Below, in pieces: positions 43,286 through 51,099 of a stretch of DNA of 64,000 nucleotides. The notes under the pieces are model-generated. The model was not told where the DNA came from, searched no databases, and saw only the letters and a list, made by a program, of their open reading frames with translations. The stretch comes from Bin18 sp965242795 (GTDB taxonomy: Bacteria > Desulfobacterota > Binatia > Bin18), in assembly GCA_965242795.1 (NCBI GenBank), contig OZ251505.1, positions 2,294,001-2,358,000 on the forward strand. Reading direction: 5' to 3'. Position numbers and translations under genes: made by a program. The first letter of the stretch is position 1; each line of letters begins with the position of its first letter.

Positions 43286-44592
43286 GCCGTTTCTCCGGTG
43301 CGCTGGAGGAGCGCGATGGTTTCCACCTGGTCGGTCTGCGGAAACATGTCGAACGGTTGCACCCGTTCGACGCCGTAACCGGCTTGGCCGAACCGGTCGA
43401 GGTCGCGGGCCAACGTCGCGGGAGAACAGGAAATGTACACCAGCCGGGGCGCCTGGGCCGCGGTCACCGCCTCAAAGGCGTCGGGGCTCAGACCCCGCCG
43501 CGGGGGGTTCAGCATCATCACGTCGACGGGCGGCAGGGAGTTGGCGACTTCCTCTATTTTTTCGGCCACGTCGCCGGCGAAGAACCGGGTGTTGTGATAA
43601 CCGTTGCGGCGCGCGTTCTGCTTCGCCGCGCTCACCGCGCGTTCGGTTTCCTCGATGCCCGCCACGAGTTTGGCCCGATGGGCGCAGAACAGGGCGAGCG
43701 GGCCGAGGCCGCAGTACGCGTCGATCACGACCTCCTGGCCGGTGAGTTGTGCCCACTCCGCGGCGGTCTCGTACATGGCCTTGGCGACCGGCGGATTGAC
43801 CTGGGAGAACCCGTCCGCGGGCAGGCTCAGATGCAGATGCCCGACGCGTTCGAGCAGCGCATCACGACCGCGCAGCGGGCGGAACCGCTTGCCCCAGATC
43901 GCGTTGCCCGGCCGGTCGTTGACGTTCTGGACGATGCCGCTCAGAAACGGGAAGCGCTGGCCGAGATGCCGGGCCAACTCCGGGGCCTGCGGAAAGTCCA
44001 TGTGCCGGGTAATCAGCGTCAGCAGGGCCTTGCGTTGCCAGAAACTGTAGCGCAGGTCGACGTAGCGCAGTTGGCCGGTATCGCGTTCTTCTTCGTAGGG
44101 CGTGACGTGGAAGCGCCGCACGGCCCGCTGAAGATAGTGGACGATGCGGTTGAGCTCGGTCGGGTGGACCGGACAGTCGGACACGTCGAACACGTCGTGC
44201 GAGTCCGGCACGTACAGCCCGATGCGGGTTTTCCCTTCGACCCGCCGCACGGCCAGTTTCACGCGGCCGCGGTAGCCGAACCTGCGCGGGGATTGGAGCG
44301 GCCGCGGGACGTCGATGTCGCGCAACGACGCGAACGCGGCGAACGCTTCGCGCACCGCGGCTTGTTTCTCGTCCAGTTGCTTGGGGTAGGGCAGCGAGAC
44401 GAACGGGCAGCCGTGGCAGTGGGGGGCATGCGGACAGGGGGATTTCTTGCCCCGGCCGGCCGGCCGGCGTTGCTTGGCGCGCTTCGACCGCCGTTCCGAC
44501 TCGCCGGCGGCTGCCTCGCGCCGCGGGCGGCGTAGGCGCTTCGACCGCGGTTTTCGGGCGGTCGAGGGGCGCGATTCGTTCCGGTTCGCCAC
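43282..44592 (-). CDS. 23S rRNA uracil-C5 methyltransferase, RlmD/RlmC type
   Basis: These TrmA-superfamily enzymes methylate U1939 or U747 of 23S rRNA. The 436-residue product has a basic N-terminal tail, then an iron-sulfur cysteine cluster CPHAPHCHGCPF with a further cysteine at SDCPVHP. SAM motif I is VIDAYCGLGPLALFCAH, and the catalytic region is MLNPPRRGLSPDAF and YISCSPATLARDLDRF. No classical N-terminal TRAM domain is obvious. It overlaps pgeF (ATGA). RlmD or RlmC cannot be told apart by eye. Confidence 0.9.
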   Translation of the reverse strand: MANRNESRPSTARKPRSKRLRRPRREAAAGESERRSKRAKQRRPAGRGKKSPCPHAPHCHGCPFVSLPYPKQLDEKQAAVREAFAAFASLRDIDVPRPLQSPRRFGYRGRVKLAVRRVEGKTRIGLYVPDSHDVFDVSDCPVHPTELNRIVHYLQRAVRRFHVTPYEEERDTGQLRYVDLRYSFWQRKALLTLITRHMDFPQAPELARHLGQRFPFLSGIVQNVNDRPGNAIWGKRFRPLRGRDALLERVGHLHLSLPADGFSQVNPPVAKAMYETAAEWAQLTGQEVVIDAYCGLGPLALFCAHRAKLVAGIEETERAVSAAKQNARRNGYHNTRFFAGDVAEKIEEVANSLPPVDVMMLNPPRRGLSPDAFEAVTAAQAPRLVYISCSPATLARDLDRFGQAGYGVERVQPFDMFPQTDQVETIALLQRTGETA

Positions 44593-44623
44593 GCGGGCAG
44601 ACTATAAAGCGCCCGGGAGAGCG

Positions 44624-45742
44624 TCAACTCTGGAGGGGCGGGCGTGACCCGCGGCGCCCCCGACCGGGGTAGAGGTGTCCGACGATTTCGTCGGTGCCGA
44701 GGAAGGCGAAGCGCGTCCGGCCGATGTCTTCGAGGCAGACGAACTTGATCTTCCCCGCGGTGACCTTCTTGTCGGCCTGCATCCCGATGCGCAGATGCTC
44801 GCGTGCAAGGTCGTCGGGCGTCTCGACGGGCAGACCCGCGGCCCGGATCAGCCGGATGACCCGGTCGCGCACCGCGGGACGACACAGCTTCCGTTGCTGC
44901 GACAGCCGGACGGCGAAGACCATGCCCATCGCCACGGCCTCGCCGTGCAGAAACCGCTTGTAGTCGGTCGCGCTTTCGATGGCGTGGCCCAGCGTATGGC
45001 CGAAGTTCAGAATCGCGCGATAGTCACCTTCGGTTTCGTCTTCCTCCACGACCAGCGCCTTGAGTTGGCAGCACGTCTTGACGATCGAGGTGAGCAGCCC
45101 CGGTTTCTGGCCGAGCAGGGCCGGAAGTTCCTCTTCCAGCAAGCCGAAGAGTTCCGGGCTCAAGATCGCCCCGTACTTGATGACTTCGGCCACGCCGGAC
45201 AGGAACTCGCGTCGCGACAGCGTCTTGAGCGTCTCCACGTCGATGACCACCAGCCGCGGCTGATAGAACGCGCCGATCAGATTCTTTCCGGACGGATGGT
45301 TGACCGCGGTCTTTCCGCCCACGCTGGCATCGACCTGGGCGAGCAGGCTGGTCGGGATCTGGACGAACGGCACCCCGCGGCGGAACGTGGCCGCGGCGAA
45401 GCCCGTCAGGTCGCCGATCATCCCACCGCCCAGCGCGAGTAGCGGCGCGTTCCGCTCCAGGCGTTCGTCCACCAGCTTGTCGTACAAGAAGGTCAGCCAC
45501 GCCAGATTCTTGTGCTCCTCGCCGGCGGGAATCTCGATCACTACCGGCTGGAACCCCGCGGCGCGCAGGCGTCCGACGACCGGCTCCCGATAGTGCCGGC
45601 CGACATGGGAATCCGTCACCAGCCCCACCCGGCCCGGAGAAAACCGCTGGCGTTGCAGGAATGCGCCCAGGTCGTGCAGAATCCCCGACCCGACGTGGAT
45701 CGGATAGGAACGCGCTCCGAGGTTGACGGTGAGCGTATCCAT
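44624..45742 (-). CDS. aroB: 3-dehydroquinate synthase
   Basis: AroB cyclises DAHP to 3-dehydroquinate with NAD and a divalent metal. The 372-residue protein has ALGGGMIGDLTGFAAATFRR, VPTSLLAQ-like FVQIPTSLLAQVDASVGGKT, and the metal and substrate site NFGHTLGHAIESATDYKRFL and HGEAVAMGM. It is ten bases after aroK. Length is typical. Confidence 0.97.
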   Translation of the reverse strand: MDTLTVNLGARSYPIHVGSGILHDLGAFLQRQRFSPGRVGLVTDSHVGRHYREPVVGRLRAAGFQPVVIEIPAGEEHKNLAWLTFLYDKLVDERLERNAPLLALGGGMIGDLTGFAAATFRRGVPFVQIPTSLLAQVDASVGGKTAVNHPSGKNLIGAFYQPRLVVIDVETLKTLSRREFLSGVAEVIKYGAILSPELFGLLEEELPALLGQKPGLLTSIVKTCCQLKALVVEEDETEGDYRAILNFGHTLGHAIESATDYKRFLHGEAVAMGMVFAVRLSQQRKLCRPAVRDRVIRLIRAAGLPVETPDDLAREHLRIGMQADKKVTAGKIKFVCLEDIGRTRFAFLGTDEIVGHLYPGRGRRGSRPPLQS

Positions 45743-45752
45743 CGCTGCCGTT

Positions 45753-46298
45753 CTACAGGCGGAAACCCGCGTCTGCCAAGGCGTTCAGCAGGGTTTCGAT
45801 CACTTCGTCGGGAGTCAGATCCGAGGTGTCGATCGTGACGTCGGCCCGCGCGTACGCGTCGGCGCGCTCGGCCATGAGTCCACGGATGGTTTCGAGCGGC
45901 TGCGGGCCTTGCAACAACGGCCGGCCGGTATCGTGCGCCACGCGGGCAAGGACGATCTCGGGCCGGGCGGTCAGGCAGACGACCGGTCCGCCGGCTTTCA
46001 TGGCCGCCAGGTTTTCACGGTCCAGTATCGCGCCGCCGCCCACGGCGACCACCCGACCGTCTTCTCCTACGGCAACGGCAACGGCGCGTTTCTCGCGTGC
46101 GCGAAACTCGGCCTCTCCGCGGTCGGCGAAGATCCGCGTGATGGACGTCCCGCCTTCCTGTTCTATCAGCGCGTCGGTATCGACGAACTCTCGGCCGAGC
46201 CGCGCAGCCAACCGCCGGCCGACCGAGCTCTTGCCGGTTCCCATGAAGCCGGCCAGCACGATGGTGCGTGACCCCATCCGCGTATCCAGACCGGGCAT
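45753..46298 (-). CDS. aroK: Shikimate kinase
   Basis: AroK phosphorylates shikimate. The 181-residue product has Walker A LAGFMGTGKSSVG, the shikimate-binding DTDALIEQEGG and FRAREKRAVA, GGGAILDREN, and the lid region GRPLLQGPQP. A second ATG (residue 8, MGSRTIVLAGFMG) gives the more usual start. In many bacteria aroKB follow pilMNOPQ. Here a repeat-rich 1.2 kb separates aroK from pilQ, while order and strand agree. Confidence 0.95.
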   Translation of the reverse strand: MPGLDTRMGSRTIVLAGFMGTGKSSVGRRLAARLGREFVDTDALIEQEGGTSITRIFADRGEAEFRAREKRAVAVAVGEDGRVVAVGGGAILDRENLAAMKAGGPVVCLTARPEIVLARVAHDTGRPLLQGPQPLETIRGLMAERADAYARADVTIDTSDLTPDEVIETLLNALADAGFRL

Positions 46299-46426
46299 GG
46301 CGATTGTCTCCCGCCGGTGTCTGCGCTATACGAACGCGCAATCAGGGGCGAAGGAAGTCGGTGCGACGTGCTCGAAGTCCACGGAAATGACGTCGCCTCA
46401 CCGATTCAAGACCAACGAAATGAAAG

Positions 46427-46699
46427 GGGATTCCATACAAGACGATCATCGAGCTTTCGACAAACTCGGAGACCTTCCCATCCCTGAGTTCGTTGAGCCT
46501 GCGATGTGTTGAGCTTGTCGAAACATCGAAACGAACCCCGACGTCACCCCCGCCTGCGCACCTTACCACCCCCCGGCCCTTCGATCTTTCGACACGCTCA
46601 AGGCACCGCAAGCTCGGGGACCAGCCCGTCGAGAGCGGTCCCTGAACTTGGCGAAGGGTGTGACAACGGATATAGGCTCCTCTTGTACGTAATTCCCAA
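46427..46699. repeat. Family A repeat, copy F
   Basis: Left end GGGGATTCCATACAAGACGA (46427-46446) and right end CTCCTCTTGTACGTAATTCC (46678-46697) form imperfect terminal inverted repeats. Inside are TTTCGACAAACTCGGAGACC, GAGTTCGTTGAGCCTGCGAT, TGTTGAGCTTGTCGAAACAT and CTTTCGACACGCTCAAGGCA. It is the first of several elements between aroK and pilQ. Confidence 0.75.
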
Positions 46700-46737
46700 A
46701 TGAAAACAGCCCAGACTCCCGACAGTCGCGTTTACCA

Positions 46738-46852
46738 GCCGGAGAGTTTTGCCGCGGCCACCCGTCATCCGCCACATCGTCAGCCACCGATTGCGGGCGC
46801 GTAGCCTGACACGCCAACCGCCCCGCAACCCCACTGCACAAAACTCCCCGGC
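46738..46852. repeat. Inverted repeat element
   Basis: GCCGGAGAGTTTTG (46738-46751) pairs with CAAAACTCCCCGGC (46839-46852), one mismatch in 14, with 87 bases inside. There is no coding signal that I trust. It could be a separate element or a structured RNA. Confidence 0.5.
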
Positions 46853-46908
46853 CCGGGCGGCGGCCATACGGTCGCCGCCGCTTCCGCCCCACCTCAACCA
46901 CCACAAAC

Positions 46909-47080
46909 TTCGGAGAATTACAGACAAGATGCTCCTAGAACTTTTCCCGACTTGCGTTCCGTGTCCCTTGGCTGAAAACCCTTCGACCTTTCGACACGCT
47001 CAAGGCACCGCAAGCTCAGGGACCAGCCTGTTGCGCTTGTCGAAACGGGCGAGGGATCATCTTGTCTGTAATTCCCCGAA
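46909..47080. repeat. Family A repeat, copy G, archetype with 23-base terminal inverted repeats
   Basis: TTCGGAGAATTACAGACAAG (46909-46928, continuing ATG) is inverted at 47058-47080 (CATCTTGTCTGTAATTCCCC then GAA), 22 of 23 positions matching; 46916-46931 and 47058-47073 pair perfectly. The interior has CCTTTCGACACGCTCAAGGC and GCGCTTGTCGAAACGGGC. At 172 bases it is the cleanest member of the family and has MITE-like size. Confidence 0.85.
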
Positions 47081-47131
47081 TAAGACTGCTTCGCCTCGTC
47101 GTCGGCGCTCATCCTCCCCGTGTGCGGGGCG

Positions 47132-47166
47132 TATAGGGGCGGAGGGGGTAAGACTCCGCCCCTATA
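47132..47166. repeat. Perfect hairpin, family C
   Basis: TATAGGGGCGGAG (47132-47144) is perfectly inverted at 47154-47166 around a nine-base loop. It is related to the palindromes at 5001 and 56860. Confidence 0.8.
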
Positions 47167-47216
47167 TTCGTCTCTACCACTTCCACCACCACTCCTTCGT
47201 ACCCCACCACATCTGA

Positions 47217-47319
47217 TAGAGACGCTCGGAGGCTCGGGGCCAAGCAATCTGCATTCCGGTATGCCTCTCCTCCACCACCTCACCACCACGTTTGGCGGCC
47301 AAGCCTCCGAGTGTCTCTA
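47217..47319. repeat. Inverted repeat element with CACCAC-rich flanks
   Basis: TAGAGACGCTCGGAGGCT (47217-47234) is inverted at 47302-47319 with one mismatch. CCACCACC-type sequence lies inside and to its left. No coding signal is seen. Confidence 0.7.
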
Positions 47320-47372
47320 CCCTGGTAGCGTCTTCCGCCGTCACCTCCCTTCACCGTTCCGTCATCGACAGG

Positions 47373-47450
47373 TCCGAAAATCCACAGGTCTAAGAACTCC
47401 CGCACCTCCGCTTCCGCTCCACCGTGAGTTCTTAGGCATCTGGATTCTCG
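47373..47450. repeat. Long inverted repeat downstream of pilQ, possible terminator
   Basis: CTAAGAACTC (47389-47398) and GAGTTCTTAG (47425-47434) are perfect inverted arms. Outside them CCGAAAATCCA (47373-47383) and TGGATTCTCGG (47440-47450) also pair with one mismatch. It begins about 125 bases past the pilQ stop and could end the pil transcript, though there is no T-run. Confidence 0.6.
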
Positions 47451-47574
47451 GTTCCTCGTTCTTCCGGTCGATCTTCTCCTCGTATGCGGGTGTCCTCGCT
47501 TCTTTGCCTTACGTTTCCGATGGGAGCCCCCCGCGCGCCCCTTATCGGGGGGGAATGCGTCCTTCGCCTTCCGG

Positions 47575-49362
47575 TTACGACTCCGCCTCGACCTGCGGCC
47601 GGCTCTTCCAGAGTTGCCCCGACGACGGCAACCCCGCGGTGGAAACGCCGGCCACGATTCTCGGCGTCAGGAAGATCATCAACTCGTCCTTGGTTCGGCG
47701 GTCGGTCTTGCCTTTGAACAGCCAGCCCAGGCCGGGCACGTGGCGGAGATACGGGATGCCGCTCTCGCGGCGGTCCAGGTTGTCTTGCAGAATGCCGCCC
47801 AGCACGAACGTCGCACCGGCGCGGATCAGGACCTGCGAGTTGGTCGTGCGGGACAGCACGTCGGGAATGCTCGGCACCGTCGATGAGGCCGCGGTCGTCG
47901 TCACGCTCGAATCGGTCAACTCGCTGCTTTCGGCCTCGATGTCCAGCAGCACGAAGCCGTCCGACGAGATCTGCGGGGACACCTTCAGCCGGATGCCCAC
48001 GTCGAATTCCTCGAACGCCTCTCCGCCGCCCCGCGTCCCGGCACCGCCGACGGTGAGATTTCCGGCCGTGACCGGCACGCGCACCTCGCGGCGCAATTCG
48101 ATCAGCGCGTCGCCGTTGTTCAGCGTGACCACGCGCGGCCGGGAGATCACCCGCGCGCGCCCCTCGGATTCCAGCGCGCTGAGCCGCATGTTGAGCTTGC
48201 TGGAGCCACCGACCGACCCGAGAAACAGGTCCAGGGTGGCGGCGCCGGCGGCTCTGGCGGGGAAGTCGGCGATGAACGGGACGCCCTGCGTGCCGATGTT
48301 GCTCCCCCCGCCGATGCCGATCCGGCCCGGAAAGTTGACGCCGGTCGGGTTTCCGGTGTCGGGGCCGGCCGTGTACTGATAGCCCCATTGGATGCCCAGC
48401 GAGCGGCTGACGTTGCCGTTCGCCGTCACGATGTACGACTCGATCAGCACCTGCGGCATTTGAATATCGACGTGTCGGATCAGTTCGCGGACCGCGGCGA
48501 TATTCTCCGGAACGTCCCGAACGACGACCACGTTCGCCGTGTCGTCCGCGGCAATCGTGCCGCCGGGCGACATCAGGGCGACCTGGGCGTCGGTGTCAGC
48601 GGCGCCGTTCAGGCGAGACAACGATCCGTTCCCCTCCGAACGTCGTCCATCCCGCCCCGCGGACTCGCTCGGCCCGTGCTCGCGGCGGATCAAGTCCACG
48701 ATGTCGGTCGCCTTGACGTAGTTGATCTTGACGTACGCGGTTTCGAATGGGGCCAGCTTCAATTCGGCCTCTCTGGCCCGCAGCCGGGCGCGGCGTTCCG
48801 TCTCCAGGCGCGCGGGCGTCGAGATCGTCACGACGTTGCCCGATTCGACCTGCTCCAACCCGTGTGCGCGGAGCACCACGGCCAACGCCTGATCCCACGG
48901 CACGTCGACCAGGCGCAACGTCAGTCGGCCCTGTACGTCGTCGGTCGCCACGATGTTCAGGCCGCTCACGTCGGCCAGCACGCGCAGCACGTCGTGAATG
49001 TCGGCGCCGTTGAAGTCCAGTGAGATTTTTTCGCCGGTGTAGCGCGGCCGGTCTGGGGCATCGCTTTCGACTTCGACATTCGGCGCTGGTGAAGCGGCCG
49101 CGCGGTCGGCGGCCCGTTCGATTTCGACGGGAGTCGGTACGGGGTCACGCGAAGGAACCGCGGCCGCCTCCTGCGTCGTGTCCCGCTCCGTCGTCCGTGG
49201 AGAAGCCGGGGACGTCTCCTGTTTCGCAACGGGATTCGGCACCCGCGGGGCGAGTCCGCTCCCCGCGGTGCCGCGCCATTGTGGCGTACACGCCCAGGCC
49301 GTCAGGCAGACCCAGGGCAGGACCACCAGCCGCAAAGGCTGTCCGTACAGCACGTTCCGCAT
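47575..49362 (-). CDS. pilQ: Type IV pilus secretin PilQ
   Basis: PilQ forms the outer-membrane channel for the pilus. I place the start at ATG 49362 (GAGG eight bases upstream), giving 595 residues. An ATG at 49383 is an alternative with no ribosome site. The N-terminus (LVVLPWVCLTAWAC) may be a lipoprotein signal. Next come the SecStNPPase-type KISLDFNGADIHDVLRVLAD region and two N domains, then the secretin core with VISRPRVVTLNNGDALIELR and the C-terminal GIPYLRHVPGLGWLFKGKT and ELMIFLTPRIV. The AMIN domain typical of some PilQ proteins is not evident. It is the last gene of pilMNOPQ. Confidence 0.95.
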   Translation of the reverse strand: MRNVLYGQPLRLVVLPWVCLTAWACTPQWRGTAGSGLAPRVPNPVAKQETSPASPRTTERDTTQEAAAVPSRDPVPTPVEIERAADRAAASPAPNVEVESDAPDRPRYTGEKISLDFNGADIHDVLRVLADVSGLNIVATDDVQGRLTLRLVDVPWDQALAVVLRAHGLEQVESGNVVTISTPARLETERRARLRAREAELKLAPFETAYVKINYVKATDIVDLIRREHGPSESAGRDGRRSEGNGSLSRLNGAADTDAQVALMSPGGTIAADDTANVVVVRDVPENIAAVRELIRHVDIQMPQVLIESYIVTANGNVSRSLGIQWGYQYTAGPDTGNPTGVNFPGRIGIGGGSNIGTQGVPFIADFPARAAGAATLDLFLGSVGGSSKLNMRLSALESEGRARVISRPRVVTLNNGDALIELRREVRVPVTAGNLTVGGAGTRGGGEAFEEFDVGIRLKVSPQISSDGFVLLDIEAESSELTDSSVTTTAASSTVPSIPDVLSRTTNSQVLIRAGATFVLGGILQDNLDRRESGIPYLRHVPGLGWLFKGKTDRRTKDELMIFLTPRIVAGVSTAGLPSSGQLWKSRPQVEAES

Positions 49363-49405
49363 CCCCACATCCTCACCCGCCATCGGGCTGTAATCGGCGC
49401 TCGTT

Positions 49406-49891
49406 TTACGGTGCTCCTTCCGCGGCCAGCGAAATGGCGCGCGTCCGTGGCCGGCGGTTGCCGTACCAATCGGTCGGGTATTCTTCGACGACGATTCGTC
49501 GAGGCTCGATCGTCCGCACGATACCACTGTGCGTCCCGATTCGGACGCCGGCCTTGACGACGTGGCCGCGGCCGTCCGGACTCCGCACGAGTGCCGCGGG
49601 CGTCGGTGCGCCCCAGATCACGCCGACCAGAGTGAATTGGCCGAGCGCGTACCGCTGGAGCGCCGGCGCGTCTTTTTCGACCGGTCGCGGTTCGACGGCG
49701 GTACGAAACGGCGACTGGAACGGGTCGCGCCGGCCGGCCGGGTCGTACGTCTCGGAAGCGTCGTGCGCGGGCGTGAGTTGTCCGTCCGCAGCCCAGCCCT
49801 CGGAGCCGGAGAGCGCCACTGCGGCGGGCATCGTAAGCCAGGCTGCGAACGACAGTCGCAAGTATGTCCGTACAGCAGATCGCATGGCCAC
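49406..49891 (-). CDS. pilP: Type IV pilus assembly protein PilP
   Basis: PilP is a periplasmic link between the PilNO inner-membrane complex and PilQ. The 161-residue product has an N-terminal signal or lipoprotein-type segment (LSFAAWLTMPAAVALSGSEG then WAADG), the family RRDPFQSPF motif, and a beta-rich domain (YALGQFTLVGVIW... AALVRSPDGRGHVVKAG). No lipobox cysteine is seen. It lies 3 bases after pilO and 43 before pilQ. Confidence 0.9.
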   Translation of the reverse strand: MAMRSAVRTYLRLSFAAWLTMPAAVALSGSEGWAADGQLTPAHDASETYDPAGRRDPFQSPFRTAVEPRPVEKDAPALQRYALGQFTLVGVIWGAPTPAALVRSPDGRGHVVKAGVRIGTHSGIVRTIEPRRIVVEEYPTDWYGNRRPRTRAISLAAEGAP

Positions 49892-49894
49892 TGC

Positions 49895-50515
49895 TCAGAC
49901 GCGCTTCCTACTCGGTTGCGCTTCCCGGCCGGGTTCGGTCGCCGCGGCGTTCTCCACGAACCGGTACGTGACCGCGGAAAAGGCGGCATGGACAATCGGC
50001 CGCGGACCGGCCGTATCGGCCTCCGTGATGCTCAGATCGGTCACGTTGACGATGCGGCTCAGCCGGCCGATCTCGTCGAAGAAGACCGCGAGTTGGTGAT
50101 AGCCGCCGCGCGCCGCCATCTGGACGGGCACCTCGGCGTACAGTTCGTATTGCCGCTCGGGTTCCTGTCGAAACAGGAGGATGTCGAGCCCCGCGGCGTG
50201 TCCGAGCGCCGAGACCTGACGCAGGAGTTCAGGGATTTCCTTCTGCCGGGGCAACTGTGCCCGGGCGGCCGTGAGTGCCGCCTCCACCGCGGACGTCGCC
50301 GCGGCCAAGTCGCCGCTGGCGTCCAGCGTTTTCTGAAGTCTGGTCCGCTCGCTTCGGAGTCGTTCGGCCTCCTGGTGCGCCGCGGCAACGTCGCGGGTGG
50401 CGGGCAGGTAGAACCCGAACGCGTACACGCCGAGTATCAGCGTCACCGCCAGGGTGTAGCTGAACGCGCGGCGCCGTCCGATCAGTTCCAACAATTCACG
50501 CATGAGATCGGGCAT
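49895..50515 (-). CDS. pilO: Type IV pilus assembly protein PilO
   Basis: PilO pairs with PilN in the inner membrane. The ATG at 50515, two bases after the pilN stop, gives 206 residues. One membrane helix (FSYTLAVTLILGVYAFGFYL) is followed by a coiled coil (AAHQEAERLRSERTRLQKTL) and a ferredoxin-like periplasmic domain (VPVQMAARGGYHQLAVFFDE). The longer upstream extension overlaps pilN and is not accepted. Confidence 0.92.
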   Translation of the reverse strand: MPDLMRELLELIGRRRAFSYTLAVTLILGVYAFGFYLPATRDVAAAHQEAERLRSERTRLQKTLDASGDLAAATSAVEAALTAARAQLPRQKEIPELLRQVSALGHAAGLDILLFRQEPERQYELYAEVPVQMAARGGYHQLAVFFDEIGRLSRIVNVTDLSITEADTAGPRPIVHAAFSAVTYRFVENAAATEPGREAQPSRKRV

Positions 50516-50517
50516 GG

Positions 50518-51099
50518 CTAGGCGTCCCGCTGTGTCTCCGCCGCGAAGGTCGAGACCGCGGCTTCCACGTGAAACCGCGTCACTTGTCGGGCGTCGTCGG
50601 ATGGAAGCCGCTGGCGAACCGTCTCCCGAATCTCCACGTTCTGGAAGTACGCCGAACCCAGCAAGTTGCCGGCGAACTCGGCAACGCTTTGATTGTCCAC
50701 GGCGTTCCCGCGAATCGTGGCAGTCGCGCCGTCCTGGGTAAACTCGGTCAACCACAATTCGTCCGGCGTCATCCGGCTGAGATCGGTCAGCAGCCCGACC
50801 GGTGCGGTGCGGCGCTGCGGGTCGGTCAGCGCGGCGACGACGTGAAGTTTCTGCTCCAACAGTGCTTTTTGATTCACCAGGGCGTCCAGGCCGGCATGTT
50901 CCCGGCGGAGCCGGCGCAAATCCTGTCGGATCTCGGTGACCTCGGCCTGCGCCACGGCCAGTTCCCTCGACTGCACGCCGTGCAGCCCGGCAACGACCGC
51001 GAACGTCAGCCCGAAGACGGCCGCGGCCACCGCGACCTCCTTGCGACTCGACGGGCCGGTCTCGCGCTGCGCCGCCGGAAGCAGGTTGACGTGGATCAT
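50518..51099 (-). CDS. pilN: Type IV pilus assembly protein PilN
   Basis: PilN binds PilM with its N-terminal tail. The 193-residue product starts MIHVNLLPAAQRE, the conserved INLLP-type PilM-binding peptide. It then has one membrane helix (EVAVAAAVFGLTFAVVAGLH), a coiled coil and a periplasmic domain (FTQDGATATIRGNAVDNQSV). It overlaps pilM by four bases (ATGA). Confidence 0.94.
   Translation of the reverse strand: MIHVNLLPAAQRETGPSSRKEVAVAAAVFGLTFAVVAGLHGVQSRELAVAQAEVTEIRQDLRRLRREHAGLDALVNQKALLEQKLHVVAALTDPQRRTAPVGLLTDLSRMTPDELWLTEFTQDGATATIRGNAVDNQSVAEFAGNLLGSAYFQNVEIRETVRQRLPSDDARQVTRFHVEAAVSTFAAETQRDA

Noticed and set aside
47120..48379. + strand frame of 419 residues over the pilQ 3' end and repeats
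   Set aside because: Antisense to pilQ, with low-complexity and repeat-derived sequence.
50561..50576. parS-like sequence CACGTGAAAC in pilN
   Set aside because: Four of 16 positions differ from the consensus and it is coding sequence; probably chance.
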